From contig VZRS01014861.1 of NCBI GenBank assembly GCA_013398055.1, positions 198,931 to 262,930 on the forward strand: 64,000 nt of DNA, in the 5' to 3' direction. Below the pieces are notes generated by a model. It was given only the letters and a program-made list of their open reading frames with translations. It was not told the origin of the DNA and searched no databases. The stretch's first letter is position 1. Each line of letters opens with the position of its first letter. The stretch comes from Ifrita kowaldi. Lineage: Eukaryota > Chordata > Aves > Passeriformes > Cinclosomatidae. Positions 1 through 12,483 of this stretch are shown piece after piece. The translations under genes were made by a program, and so were the position numbers.

Positions 1-622
1 TGAGCCAGCTGTGCCCAGGAAGGCCAATGGCATCCCGGCCTGTATCAGCCATAGTGGGGCCAGCAGGACTGGGGCAGGGATTGTCCCTCTGTACTCAGCA
101 CTGGTGAGGCCACACCTCAAATGCTGTGTTTTGGGCCCCTCCCTACAGGAGGGACATTGAGGTGCTGGAGCTTGTCCAGAGAAGGGAAATGGAGCTGTGG
201 ATGGGTGTGGAACGTAAATACTACAAGGAATGCTGAGGGAGCGGGGGCTGTTCACTCTGGAGAAAAAGACTCAGGGGACACCTTATCACTCTCTACAGCC
301 AGCTGAAAGAGGTTGTAGTGAGGTGTTGTCTCCTCCTAAGTAACAAATTATAGGAAAAGGGCCTCAGATTTCACCAGGGGAGGTTTAGATTAGATATTAG
401 GAAAAAATTCATGGAAAGATTTGTCAGGCTTTGGAACAGACTGTCCACGGAAGTGGCTGAGTCACCATCTATAGAGGTATTTAAAAGATGTAGATGTGTC
501 ACTTATGGACATGGTTTTGTGGTGGACTTGGCAGTGCTGGGTTAGCAGCTGGACTTGGTGACCTTAGGCGTCTTTTCCAACCTAAACCATTCTATGGGTT
601 TTTTAGAAAACCATTCTATGGA
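1..622 (+). mobile_element. CR1 LINE 3' portion, sense, truncated by window edge
   Basis: Typical CR1 3' end: GGAGGGACATTGAGGTGCTGGAG-like text, TTTAGATTAGATATTAGGAA, a 'tttggaacagactgtcc' block, then 'cttttccaacctaaaccattctatgg'. The ATTCTATG 3' terminus is present, with a second copy at 613-620. The element runs off the left edge, so its 5' end is unknown. It is decayed, with no intact ORF. Confidence 0.9.
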
Positions 623-3232
623 TTTTCGTGTGTTCTTTAGGATGAGACAGCAGCACATGGACAGGAGAGTGTTTATTGAACCACCTGAAAGTATCTGTCC
701 CTTGTATCCCCTTTGTGGTTAAGTCCCTGTCCTCAGCCACATGACTGCTTCACAGATGGAGAATGAGGAATGGCTGTAATCTTTGGTTTAGAGGGTTTTG
801 CTGAACTCGCCCCTATGGGGGAGGACTAGAGTTGCTGCAGCCATTAAAGGTAGTTAGCAGATTCCTGGCAAGTGTGAAGACTTGCTGGAAGCACTTGCAG
901 CCCATTCTCAATTCATTTCTCTGTCCTGAAGGGTCTGAGCTGCTGCTTCTTCCCTCTGCAATCCCCCTCAAATGATTTTGTGACCCCTTCCCTCCCACTA
1001 AAGGGTCTGCAAAGGAGTGACTCCTCACTTGTCAGCAGAGTTGCACTCCTGGACCGGGTAGGTGTCTTACCTCAATTTTCTCCACTTGAAGAATAAGATG
1101 TTTTGGTTTAAATCCCTTGAGAAAGTGCAGCTCAGTTGATCAGTGGTGACTTAGGTTAAATAATTCCACTGCTTCTGATTGTGCAACCCAACTTCTTGCT
1201 TGTGCAACCCTCGTTGACCCTCTCCGAGCAAATATCGCACACCCCTCTCTTTCCTTCACCAGCCCAACACATTTTTCCTGCTTTGCCTTTTCATACAGTT
1301 CCATGAAGTATGGAAAGGGCTCACCCCAGCGAGCACATTCCAGCTCTGGCAGGAGCCTGCTGGGAGGAGGCTCAGGGCAGAAATGGATGTAACACTGACT
1401 TCAGGGAGGAGAGGGCAGACCATAAACCACCATCCCCTGCTCTGGGGTGAAAAAAGTCCTGCAAAGCTTTAGGGAAGCTGCTGGGGCAGCAGGGGCATGG
1501 AAATCGACCCAAGCATGAGACCAGGATAGAGGGGGTCTCTCAGAGATTGGCTGGGTGTGTGCTTGTATAGGTCCACAGAAAGGCCATCTCTCACTGTGAT
1601 CCCCAGTCATGGATCCATTTGTGGACAACATGGGATTACAGCCAGTATGTGCACGTAAAACAGGCTGGAGAAGGTTGGTTCAGAGCAGGGTCAGCATTTG
1701 AGTGCCCAACTGTGCATGGCTTTTCCTGTGCATGGACAGTGGCACCCACTGCAGCCATTGTGCCCCCTGGACCACTGCAGCACAGGAGATGCTCGCAGGT
1801 TTCAGGTTCTCCCTGGGGATCTGACTGCAGCCAAAGGCTTGGGAAATGCTGGCCTGTTAGTGCCAGGGCCCTTACACAACATGACTCCGTTCTCCATGCT
1901 GCTTTGTCATAACTTGGCATGTACTGAAACAGGCCCAGCAGAGCCAGCACTTCCCAAACCCCAGCTGTTCACACCCGGGCTCGAGTGCCAGCCCATTCAC
2001 CGGGAGCCAGGGACTCCTCTCGCTGCACAGCTCCGGGACAGCAGGAGTGGGTGCTTGTCCCTTGGGGCAGGCAGGATGCACGGGATGATGCTCATGGGGT
2101 TCAACCCACTGAGGGGCCCGGGGCCACAGGGCTCAGCAGAGACAGTGCTGGGGCACAAGGAAAGGCAGGAGCTTGTTTGGGAGTGGAGGAGACCGGGAGC
2201 AGCCGCGCGGGCAGTGGAGGGACGGTGAAGGCAGTGTAAACCAGACCAAGCTAGCGGGGCTGGGGGGATTACAGGGTGCCAGGGAAGCTGCTCACAAACA
2301 CATCGGGGACAAAGCAGCCCTCCAGAGCTGAGGGGTTATGAGTAATTAATGAAGAGAGGGATGAAATTCATAATGACTCAAAAATGTCCGAGATAATGAA
2401 CTCCTTTTCTTTAAATCCACCTTTAACAAGAAAGCTAAGGGAAAGGATTTAGATCAATTAAGAAGTAAAGAAAGGCAATCTTGTAAAAATAGCTATTGAC
2501 ACAAGCAAGTGGGGGAACAGCTGGAAAGTCTTGCCATGGCAGCGTATAAAACAACGGTGTATGCCATAAAGGCACCCATAAGGGACAGCAGGTAGAGTGA
2601 CAGCCAAGAGGGAGCTTCAGAATACATTTAACAAATCCCTGCAAATGTGGCAGGGGGCTGTGAAGTGTCTGAGCTCTGGGGAGACCATGGTGGGGAGCAG
2701 CAGGGGCAGGGGCCACAGTGCACTCCTGTGGGATGCAGCAGCCCTGTGGGAGCATCAGCAACCACTCCTGGGCAAGGGATACGCAGTGGCCTTCAAAGGG
2801 ATGGCTGCAATTACCTTCAAACTTAGCAAAGCCCTGGGGAGACAAAAGATGTTGGAAACATTGGAGCTGCCCCTAAAACACGTTCGTTACCTCCCTCTTA
2901 GAGGAAATATTTTTCTCTCTCTCTGTCTGCCATGCAGCAGGATACTTGGGATATTCTTCTCCTTGTCTGGTGACCCAACTTCGTAATACCCATAACCTCA
3001 CCTCTCTCCCCACTGCCTTGCTGAGGAATGACCCCGGTAAGTTCCATTGTGCCTGCACCTGTCTCCTGCTCCCTCTACAGGTGCCCTGGCGCAGGGTCCC
3101 GCTTCCCCTGTGCCAGAATGCTCCCTCCCGGCACAGGCTGGGCTGGCTCAGCATCTCTGGGTGGGTTGGTGCTTGGGGCCAGAAGGGTTAAACGGATGTC
3201 CCTGTCACAGGGGCAGTTTCTTGACTGCCGCT

Positions 3233-3242
3233 CTATAAATAG
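3233..3242 (+). promoter_or_regulatory. TATA/MEF2-like site CTATAAATAG upstream of TFCP2L1
   Basis: CTATAAATAG fits both a TATA box (TATAAATAG) and the MEF2 consensus (YTAWWWWTAR). It lies in GC-richer surroundings (3060-3400) about 16 kb before the TFCP2L1 ATG. No coding exon is recognisable downstream; the long frame over it (3028-3822) has no protein-like pattern. It could be a non-coding or distal promoter, an enhancer site, or chance. Confidence 0.3.
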
Positions 3243-3446
3243 GAGCTGGGTTTCTAATCTGCTTGCCACTCGTTTCCACTCCCTGCCAGTTTTTTCCTGC
3301 TTTTTCCTGCAAGGAGGTACCGGCAACTGCTACAGTCTGCAGCCCTGCAGCCACTGCTGGGAGAGGAAGAGGAGCAGCCGAGCCCTGCCCGAGGAGGCTC
3401 ATGTGTCAATCCTGCTCCAGCCCATCCTCAGTAGCAGACACACACA

Positions 3447-3483
3447 CAAAAAAAAGGAAAAAAAGGAAAAAAAGAAAGAAAGG
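3447..3483. repeat. A-rich/GAAAA low-complexity tract
   Basis: CACACACAC followed by AAAAAAAAGGAAAAAAAGG and AAAGAAAGAAAGG. A simple purine-rich repeat. Confidence 0.9.
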
Positions 3484-6400
3484 AGGGAAAGCAAGCCCTG
3501 CCCTGGCAGGGACTCCAGGATCCTGGTCTGTCCTGAGAGTCTCCAGCCCAGCTTGACTTCCTGCCTTGCCCCTCCAGAGCTGCCTCAGAGCCATCCCCTT
3601 TTGGGACAGGTGAAGCCCTGGTTCAAGCACTGCAAGCTAATGTGGAAGACACAGTTCAGCTCCCCGGGTAAAAATCCCTCTTGGAGAGGGAGCAGGGGGT
3701 GGGAGCTGACAGCATTTTTGGTCTCTTTGCAAGTCTCCAATCTGCTGGCTACCCCCAAGCCTGCATCCCCTGCCCTATCTCCTCCATCTCTCCAACAACA
3801 AGAACAACTCCATCCCTGCTGAGCGACAGGCTGTAAATCCTTGTCAGGACTTGCTGGAACAAGGGACTGGGGGTTTGCAGAGAAGGTCTGTGAAGAAAAG
3901 CTGGCTTCCTGCTGGGGTGGGGAAGACATGGGCAGGTTGGAGGGAGGCCAGAGATTGGTGAGGACATCATGACTCCCAGCAAGCTTGACCTGGGCTGGAT
4001 AACAGGCAACAGAAGGGGCTGAGGGAGACATGAGAGCAGCTCTCAAATATGCAAGAGGCAAATGCAGGGGGGTTTTAATCTCTTCTCTGGATAGGGCAAG
4101 ACGTTTTGGACTTAGCAAGAAAAATTTAGATGAGGAAAACATAACAGAGTAATAAAGTTAACTTGTTTCCAGGCCTAATTTTGACAAAGCATGATCAAGC
4201 ATGTGAAGGAACAGAATCCTTCTGTTTTCTTGACCTGTTGCATGTCAGTCCACTTAACCTGAAAACTCATCTTGGACAAGCTTTTCTGTTGATGGACAAG
4301 GAATAGACTGGAGGGGAAATGGCCAAAAAGTGGGGCAGTTCATTGCATGTCTCCTCCTGAGCAGTGTCCACGCAGCCAGGTCAGGTGCATGTCCCAGGGG
4401 CCTTTCCCTGTGTGCCCACCTCGAGCTCCATTGCTGCTGACAGACAGACAGACACTTTCCAAGGCTGCTGACTCACTGAAATAGAAATGTTCTACCAGAA
4501 AATGCTGAGTTTGATAAAATTGCTACGGAATCCTGCTGGCTTTCCTGACAGCTTGGCTCCGTGCCCTGCATTTGGAGTAGCTGCTGGGAGGGAGGTTGGT
4601 CTTTGCAGCCAAAGAAATGTGATGTTCAGGACTCCCAGGGTGATGGCTCTGCTGAGGCTCTGGCCAGGCTGTGCCAAGCCAGGGCACCCTGGTGGCATCT
4701 TCAGCCTCATGTCCCCCAGCACTCTGCCTTGCAGCTGCCCCTGGTGCTTTTTGTGCCATGGGGTGTCTTCCATGGAACATGTCTGGTTTCAAACACCAAA
4801 CTAAGCTTTTTTTCCTCAAACATCTTGCCCCCCACTTGCACCCCAGCACCTCTTGCTGGGGACAGAGAATACCCACCCAAAATGACAGTGGTTTTAATAT
4901 AGTCCCTGACTTGCAAAAGACCAGTTCTTCTGGCCAACAGTAAGAAATAAATGGAGGTGGTTATTTGCCTTGTAGAGCTAATCCACGTAAGCAGAAAGCT
5001 CCAATTGCTTTTGCATTCCATTGATGATGGAGAAGCACCTCCAGTCTGACCCAGTTTGGCTCCCAGCAGCCTCAGCCTGCACAGGCTCCCCAGAGCTGGG
5101 GCTGAAGGTTTGGCCACCCTCTGCCTCGCTCAGCTGGGCCCTCTCAGCACTGCCATGGGTGTTCCTGGAACCATAAAGGGCTCCTTTTGCTGTTCACCAC
5201 TTCCCACCACTTCTTATTGCAGCTCCCTGTTTCATACCTGGCTGCAGATGGTCCCTGCTAAAGGACCATGGTGGGATCTGTCTCTGAAAGTTTAATGCAG
5301 CTTTTTAAAGAAGTCCCTGCAGGTTTTCCTTTCCAATGAGCTTCTTCATCGTGCTGGTAAGTCAAAACTGCTCCTGTCAGCTGGGGGCTGAGAGCCAGGA
5401 GTTGGCATCCTTCACCTCTGCTGCTCAGAGGAGCCTGTGCCCTACCCTCGGCTGCTCCTGGGTGGTCAGCGATAAGGGACGGATCCAGGGTTTCCTCTGT
5501 GACAAAGCCTTGCTAGTGGGAGGTGGGGACAGGACAGCCCTTTTTGTTCTGAGCCAGAAGCTGAAATCCAGCCTGTGCCAGAGGTTAAACCAATGCTTGG
5601 AGTAACTGGGAGTGCTGCAAAGGGATCCTGGAAAGGGATCTCGGCTTAATCCATGATACCCCTGCAACTAGGGCAGAGGGCCTAGTTCCAGGAAGTCTTC
5701 CTGGAGGGCCTTCCTCCAGGAAGTCCCCTGAGAGCTGTCAGGGTCACTGTGGGGAAGGGATGAAAGCTTCACAGCAACAGGCTTCAAAAAGCCAAATCCT
5801 TGCGAGCCGCCCTGCTCCTGCCATGCAGCATGGGAGCCAGAGGCCCCTCTCATCCCTCTGGGACCTGTCTGCAGCTTGGAGCACTCCCTGGAGGGCATCC
5901 CGAGGATGTGGGAATGTCCTCGCAGTGGCATTTTGCCCTGCAATCACTACCAGCGTGTGGCTTCTCATTCTGTGTTGGCTTTTGGCAATCACCGTGTTTT
6001 GGGCAAGCGCTAAACATTAACTTAGATTTGTACTTAATAACTTGGTGGTGTGTTTGGAACTCAGTGCAGAGGGAGGGGACACGCTCAACCCCCTTTCTCT
6101 GGCCTTGCCAGAGGTTTAGGGATGCCAAAGCAAGAGGGTCACTGAGTGCACACCATCAGTCACTGAGCACACACCTATGCTTGGCTGAAGGCACAGGCAG
6201 GTATTCACCAAGTCTTGTTTACATCCACCAAAACCCTTTGATTTCCACGATTACCATAACTAGGAGGACCTTACTGATTTCAAAGCAGAGTGAATAACCT
6301 TCTCAGCAGAAATCAAAGCCCCGGAGGGGACCGGTATGTACAGGAATGGCATTAACAACTAATCCCCTCTAATCCAAGATGACATCCTTATCACATGAGG

Positions 6401-9400
6401 GCATAAAATGTAATTAGACTTATATAGTGCTATCTCCAGAGCACTAAGCAAATATTAACCAATCCATCTTCCCAGTGCTCCTGTGGGGACAGCCCAGTTG
6501 CCCTGGATGTGCAGGTGGGGAAACAGAGGGATGGGATGGTGCACTAACAGGGTCCCTTTCAGGAGAAGGCCCTGCAAACTGTGCATCCAGAAAAAAAAAG
6601 TTAGCAAAGCAATTTAGAGTTACTGGGAGATCTTTTGCGGATATGGGGCACATCTTCCTTCAAGGCTCCTGTTATCAAGGGGATGGTGAGTTTCTGCTTC
6701 TCTGTGGTTTCTCTGCCCTTCCAGGATCCCTCCACAGCTATTACATATCTGCAGGGAGTTAAAACCCATGTTCAGACATGGGCTGCCTCTATTGTTGAAA
6801 CACAGTTAAATTATATCCAACCATCCCGTCAGCTCTGTTTGTGTTGGGGTTTGTTTCCTGACCTTATGTCCCAGCTTCCCCCCATCTCATGGATGCTGCA
6901 GAAGGCACCTTTGCCAGGGGGAGCCTCCCCTTCCCTTGGCTCTCCGAGGTTAACTGGCCCTGAGATGGGAAATGCAACTGATGGTCCCTGCCGGTGTGGG
7001 GTGATGCCGCTTCCCTTGGGACTAAAGCCAGTGTGCAGGCTGTGCACCCTGAACTGAGCACTGCCATCCCTTGGTGCCAAGGGCACCTGGCAGTGGGCAG
7101 GGAGCTCTGCCTCAGCCCTGCCTGCACAAGGCCTTCCAATGGGCTGTGGTGTTTTTCGCTTTAGAGCCCGATTCCCTTGGAGCAGCAGGACCATTTGCAG
7201 CAGTGGGGGATGTGATTCTCTTATCAGTGTTGGTTAGCCTTGGGTGCCCTTGACAAAGAGCTGCTTGTGATGGAGGAAGACACTTAAAAACAGCCACTGC
7301 ATTTCTCAAGGCCTTGGGATAAGATTATTTTTCTTGGGCTGGCAATGCTCTCTGCTTTAAAAGCAGTTGGATGCAATTGAGTGTGAAGTACAAATTCTTC
7401 GACCAGTCTCTAAAATCAAAGATACCCACAAAAAGGCCACTGGTATTTGAAGGACAGAAAATTGAATAGGGCCTTCTTTGGTGATGTTGTTCCCTTCACT
7501 TGAGGACACAACTCTTGAAGCTCTGTCCCAACACACACTTACCAGAGAGCCTGGGAAGAGCTGTGCAATGCAGGGTGGGGGGAGACAGTCACTGTGTCTT
7601 CTGGGTGCTCCCCCGCTCTGGGTCACCTCTCCCCACTGAGAGCTGCTCTCACACCCTTCAGGAACCAGTCAGTGAAGTTTTGTTTTACTTTCCCTTGAGA
7701 TATTGGGAGTGAATGAAACAAAACAGTGAAGGTTAGGACTCATGGGTTTGTTTGCTTTATTAATAAGGTTCCAGATTTTCTGGACTAGAAAAGAAGATGC
7801 TGTATGCAGAAAATGTCAGCAAACTTTGACAGGTACAAGGAGGGAAGGAATGCCATCGAGGCAGGAAGATGTGGAAGTGGTTCATGGAAAGCTGTTTAGA
7901 CACTGGTCTCTTTGGAGTTAAGACCATGCTATACCCTCAGTGGTATTCATACCTCACTAGGCTGAGAGCAGAATCCATCCCCAGCCCTCCCTTGGCTTCT
8001 TCCCTTCCTGCTCCCCACACAGTGCTGGCACCACCACTCCACACTGGGATTCAGATTCTGGGACTGATCCATCTGAGAGGCAAACTGAATACCAAAAAAA
8101 AAGCCATTTTTTCTCTCTTGAAGAAAGAACAATTCCCAGAGGGAGCTCTCACCTCCAGGCACAGGTGAGAGGAGAGGTGTAGCATGTCCTGCAGTGGGTG
8201 GGTGGAAGTGCATGGGGAGGCAGTGCAGCTCTCAGGGCAGGACTATGTCACCCCAGAACCCACTAGGGACACCTCAGTTGGAGAGAAGTGGGTGCCACAG
8301 CAGGTTTCTGCCCACTGAGAAGCTGCTGCTAACTGTGTTTAGGGTGGCCAAAAATCCCTGTGCTAAGAGGTTGCCTTCCAACCATGAGGCACTTAAAACC
8401 CACAAATGCCAAAACGTTAGCATGCTGCAGAGTAGGGAGCAATCTTTGCCCTTTTAGAAAGCTCACCTGACACTTCTTTTCTAGCTTTATAGTGCTGCCA
8501 GTGAACTGCTGGAACATGTGTGACTTGGCCAATGTGCCCTCTAAAAGCCATTGAAAATGTTCCCTTTCCTTGCCTGAGGGCCCCTGGCTCCAGAGTCGAA
8601 GGGTTTCCTCCCTCTGCTTCTGGAGCTCAGGCTGCCCAGATTAAATCATGTATTGAAAAATTCCATAGCAGCTTCCGACCTCAATGAATAGCATATTCAA
8701 GGCCACTGGAAGGCTCTTGCCTTTATGTAGTTCAACCATTATTTTTATGTCCAGTAGAGACGGGAATCCCCCAAAAGTCACATCTATAGCCAGCTGGCCT
8801 GTGAAGTGCAATCCCTTTCCACTGGAGAGGAAATAACACCAGGAGCAACCTGGGCCCTGGCAGGGTCTCTGGGTCACTGTTTGAAGCCTGCTGCAGCATG
8901 TCCCCCTCATCCAGGAGGAGCCACGGGATTGCATCTGCAGTTGCTGGCATCTAAATCCCCACAGGGGAGGGGCTGCAGAGGAAAAGTCCTCTGGTCACAC
9001 TTATCCGTGCCCAGCTGTGTTGGGCTGGACCTGGCAGAGATACACCGTCAGGCTGGATCCAGCAAACAAGGACAGCCCACAGGCTGGAACAAAGCCTCAG
9101 ACCATCAGAGGGCTGATAGCAGGAGAAGAAGTTACCCTTATTAAAAGCACATTTCTTTTCACTGAAAGGTCATAGTCTGATTGTTCCCAACTCCCTGCTG
9201 CTGAGCTGGGATAACACCTGGTGTGCTGCCCACAGCCTCCACCAAGAGACATCTCCCCACATCATCGTGTTACTTACTGTTTGATTCCTAGATTTGGGCA
9301 GTTAGCAAGCTGCTCAGGGAGGCCATCCCTCCCCTTCTGTAAATATTATCACAATGTGGCTTTTTTTCTGGAATTCCCCATGGATTCCAAGTCACGCTGC

Positions 9401-11281
9401 ACAGTGGCACCAATGGCACGGACGGTTCTTCAATGCAGTTTATGCTTGGATTGCTGGACTAAAACCTTGTAATTTTACTCACTGCTAAGGTTAGGACGGT
9501 CCAAACAAGAAACCCGCAGGAAGAAGAACTCTAGAATAATTTGTTTTATGCTTTTGAAGAAAAAAAGCAGAGGAGGCAGGTATAATGATAAAATCAAAAT
9601 GCTAGCCACTCCAAATAAATGGAAACTATTGAAAAGCAGCTATGATGATTAGACATAAATCTGACTGCTTGACTCTACTAAGTAGATGATGTCACTTTGG
9701 GTTTATTCTATTTATTTATCATAAAAAAACCCGATGCTGTCTCACCATTAATAATCTCCATGACTGCTACTGCACACACCAGGTGTTATGAGCTGGACAT
9801 TGCTGGATGCACTCAGCTTCCCCTTCAGTTTTACCACCTCACTTCTGTTTGTATCAAGAAAAGACCCTTCCTAAGAGATGTTTATAAATTCTGACCAAGT
9901 TTCTTAACCTTGTTTTGATAAATGAAAGCAGATGTTTGGCAGGATTCATCTGATTCATCTCCAGTGTTTATAGCAGTGGGATCTCACTGGCACAATCCAG
10001 GGAATTCAGGGTGCTGTGCACCCTATCCTAAACAAATATTTATATTAAGTCAAATAAGGAAGGCAGAGCTACACTAAAACTACTACAGCCTTATCCTATT
10101 GCACACTAGTATTCATATTTTTTACATCTTTAGTCTATCTACAATAACCTGTCTTCAAGACCACAAATTTCTTTTACGATGGGCAACATGTATCTATTGC
10201 ACAAAGCTCTTGATCGAATTATTCTGTGGTAAAACAGTTGTTTAGCTGATGCCTTATAAACAGACATGTCAGGAGTGGTTATCCCATTCCCTGCTGAGGG
10301 TCAGCTAAGAGCAAATCAACAATGTATTTCAGTGTCAGAGGAACCCCTGTCCTGGGATGAACCAGAAAAACTGTTTAATGGACAGAGTAAGGTTGCATTT
10401 ATATGAATGTATGCAGAGGTTGGGTAGTAATTTTGTGTCATCCTGGTTCTAGAGAGGGGAATGAAGATGGTTTGTGTGTTAGACTTTTTAATCTCAGTTA
10501 ATTGATTGCCAGTTCATCTGAGGCAGTTAATGATTTGGAGAAGCTGATGGGATGTCTGTCTCAGGACATAATTATTTCTGTCATTCCTTCCTTGAGCTGA
10601 AATTAAATGTTCATTAATTGGCACTGATTGATTAAAGTAGAACAATAGAAAAAACTTCCTCTGAAAGTCTGTGCTTGTCTTTGCTGTGAAATACGGGAGT
10701 GCTTCTAGCCTGAGACAAAATCCTGCTGAAGACAACAGTTTCTGCTCTGTACAGTGAGCTTTGATTTTATCCTGGGTATCTGTTGCCTCTTTAGCCCAAA
10801 AGCTGTTTGACAGTCAGACCTAGAGGAGGCAAGAAAGGGTCGTTTTTGCCGTGGTGTAGCCAGCAGTACTGAATACTGTGCATCTGAACTGCTGCTGACC
10901 TCCCCCAACTACATCATGGGAAAAGCTAAAATAATGGCCCCCAGGAGGGCAGTGCACTGAGGTTAGTTATTGCACTGTGAAAACAAACCCACAAAAGCCT
11001 TGTTTTTGCAAGTGAAGATGTAGCAGTTCTGTGCTTTGGTCACTGGGATTGTCCTATTTGAGGGTATTCATCACTGTTTGTGCCCTCAGATGCTATCCCA
11101 TTCCTCTCTGGGAAGTCTTTATCCACAGCACAAGGGTACCTCAGTGAGCAGATGATTTGTATATTAAAGAGATTTGAAATTGGTGATTTATCTTAAAAGA
11201 TTCAGAAACAACAGTGTCTTACACCACTGCCCTGGGTTGTGTGGGAATGTGCCAAAATTGTCACATTTCTATTGGTCTCAC

Positions 11282-11313
11282 TAAGTCATTGTAAAGTCAT
11301 TGTAAAGTCATAT
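11282..11313. repeat. Short tandem repeat of TGTAAAGTCAT
   Basis: TAAGTCATTGTAAAGTCATT is followed by GTAAAGTCATAT. An 11-bp unit occurs almost three times, about 40 bases before a CR1 tail. Confidence 0.85.
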
Positions 11314-11349
11314 CAATGCACCCACTGCTATGTGGAAAATAAAGTCTCT

Positions 11350-11572
11350 AGTTTAGATATTAGGAAAAGTTTCTTCACCCAGAGGGTGACTGGGCACTGG
11401 AACAGGCTTCCCAGGGCAGTGGTCACAGCACTGAGCCTGGCAGAGCTCAAGAAGTGTTTGGACAATGTCTTCGGGCATATGGTGTGACTCTGGGGGTGTC
11501 CTGTGCAGGAACAGGAGCTGGACTCGATGATCCTTGTGAGTCCCTTCCAACTCAGGATATTCTGTGATTCTT
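11350..11572 (+). mobile_element. CR1 LINE 3' tail, sense, 5'-truncated
   Basis: Begins at TTTAGATATTAGGAAAAGTT and continues with CTTCACCCAGAGGGTGACTGG, 'actggaacaggcttcccagg' and 'tcccttccaactcaggatattctgtgattct'. It is a short, relatively well-preserved CR1 tail. Confidence 0.92.
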
Positions 11573-12087
11573 CTTCCACCTGCACATTTTTCACCTTTCT
11601 GTAACTCCACTACTTTTTGTCAAACAATTCTTAAATTTATCCCTGGATGCGTAAGAAGAAAGTGAAATCACAGACTTCAGTATTGCATATCCTACCTGGA
11701 AAGAGATGGCTTCTCCCTGGTCCTACTGTATGGCTGCTAAGGAGAGCTAGACTGGGACTCATCACCCTGGGATTTATTCACACATCCATCACCATCGGGG
11801 TGATGTCAGTTTGCCCTTAAGTTTCCTGCAATGTAAGATGACTTTTTCGTTACCTAATGGTGATGGGATATTTGCACGTGTAAGGTGCATCCACACTCTG
11901 CCATCCTGTGAAGTTAATACAAATGTATTAACTCATTAATACAAATGTGTTAACTTGCCCCACATGACTTGCAGAGACAAGCGATGACACCTTGCATAAG
12001 CAGGAAATCCAGGATATCCTGAGGGAGAAAGGAATATTGAGGAAATAAACACATTTGTAACCAGCAGTAGAGATCACTCTCCACTCA

Positions 12088-12111
12088 CCTCACCTTACCT
12101 TACCTTACCTT
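12088..12111. repeat. (CCTTA)n microsatellite
   Basis: CCTCACCTTACCTTACCTTACCTTG: four to five units of a pentamer. Confidence 0.9.
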
Positions 12112-12450
12112 GAAGGGAACTTGGGAAGCTTCATTATTTGACTTGAGAATTGCTGTGCAAACACAATAAAAAAGAGCCTTAGAATTTGTTTATAAAAATT
12201 AAGGGAATAACATGTTATTAGAATAATTGTACAAATTACTGTCATTGCAAAATTGTTTTTATGTACGAATATTCCAGTTGGGAATAATTACAGTCAGACT
12301 ACATGTAGCTAATAAAAGAAAACCACACTCCCTTTTCCAGTCTATCTTCTTCTTAGTTATGAATTTGTTGTGTGAATCATCTAACTAGAGCATTTCTATA
12401 AGAAAAAGCTCATTTGATGGAAGCTTTACTTTGAAGCAAAGAACAAATAT

Positions 12451-12483
12451 AATAACAACAACAACAACAACAATAATAATAAT
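12451..12483. repeat. (AAC)n/(AAT)n microsatellite
   Basis: Consecutive AAC units pass into AAT units (AATAACAACAACAACAACAA, then CAATAATAATAAT). Confidence 0.92.

Larger units (their letters stand above)
623..11349. other. Upstream non-coding block
   Basis: No gene, RNA gene or clear transposon seen, except the A-rich tract and the TATA/MEF2-like site listed separately. Several frames of 100-260 codons exist on both strands, mainly in the GC-richer 1600-5600 part. They overlap each other, lack domains and show no splice-consistent pattern. Relatively AT-rich patches with homeodomain-type motifs (for example 2335-2470, 6340-6440, 9590-9780, 10480-10640) may be regulatory. Confidence 0.7.

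Noticed and set aside
1698..2228. 176-codon open frame on +
   Set aside because: Located in GC-rich non-coding DNA with overlapping frames in other phases; composition (Gly/Pro/Ala/Arg) is that of random GC-rich translation.
3028..3822. 264-codon open frame on +
   Set aside because: Runs through a Lys-rich simple repeat (KKKEKKEKKKE) and GC-rich DNA. It has no domain, no splice pattern, and equally long overlapping frames on the other strand; it looks like a chance frame.
3585..4142. 185-codon open frame on -
   Set aside because: No recognisable domain, low-complexity Ser/Pro content, and overlaps the rejected + frame.
12088..12111. CCTTA pentamer run considered as a telomere-like or CRISPR-like repeat
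   Set aside because: The unit is not TTAGGG and there are no spacers; it is a plain microsatellite.
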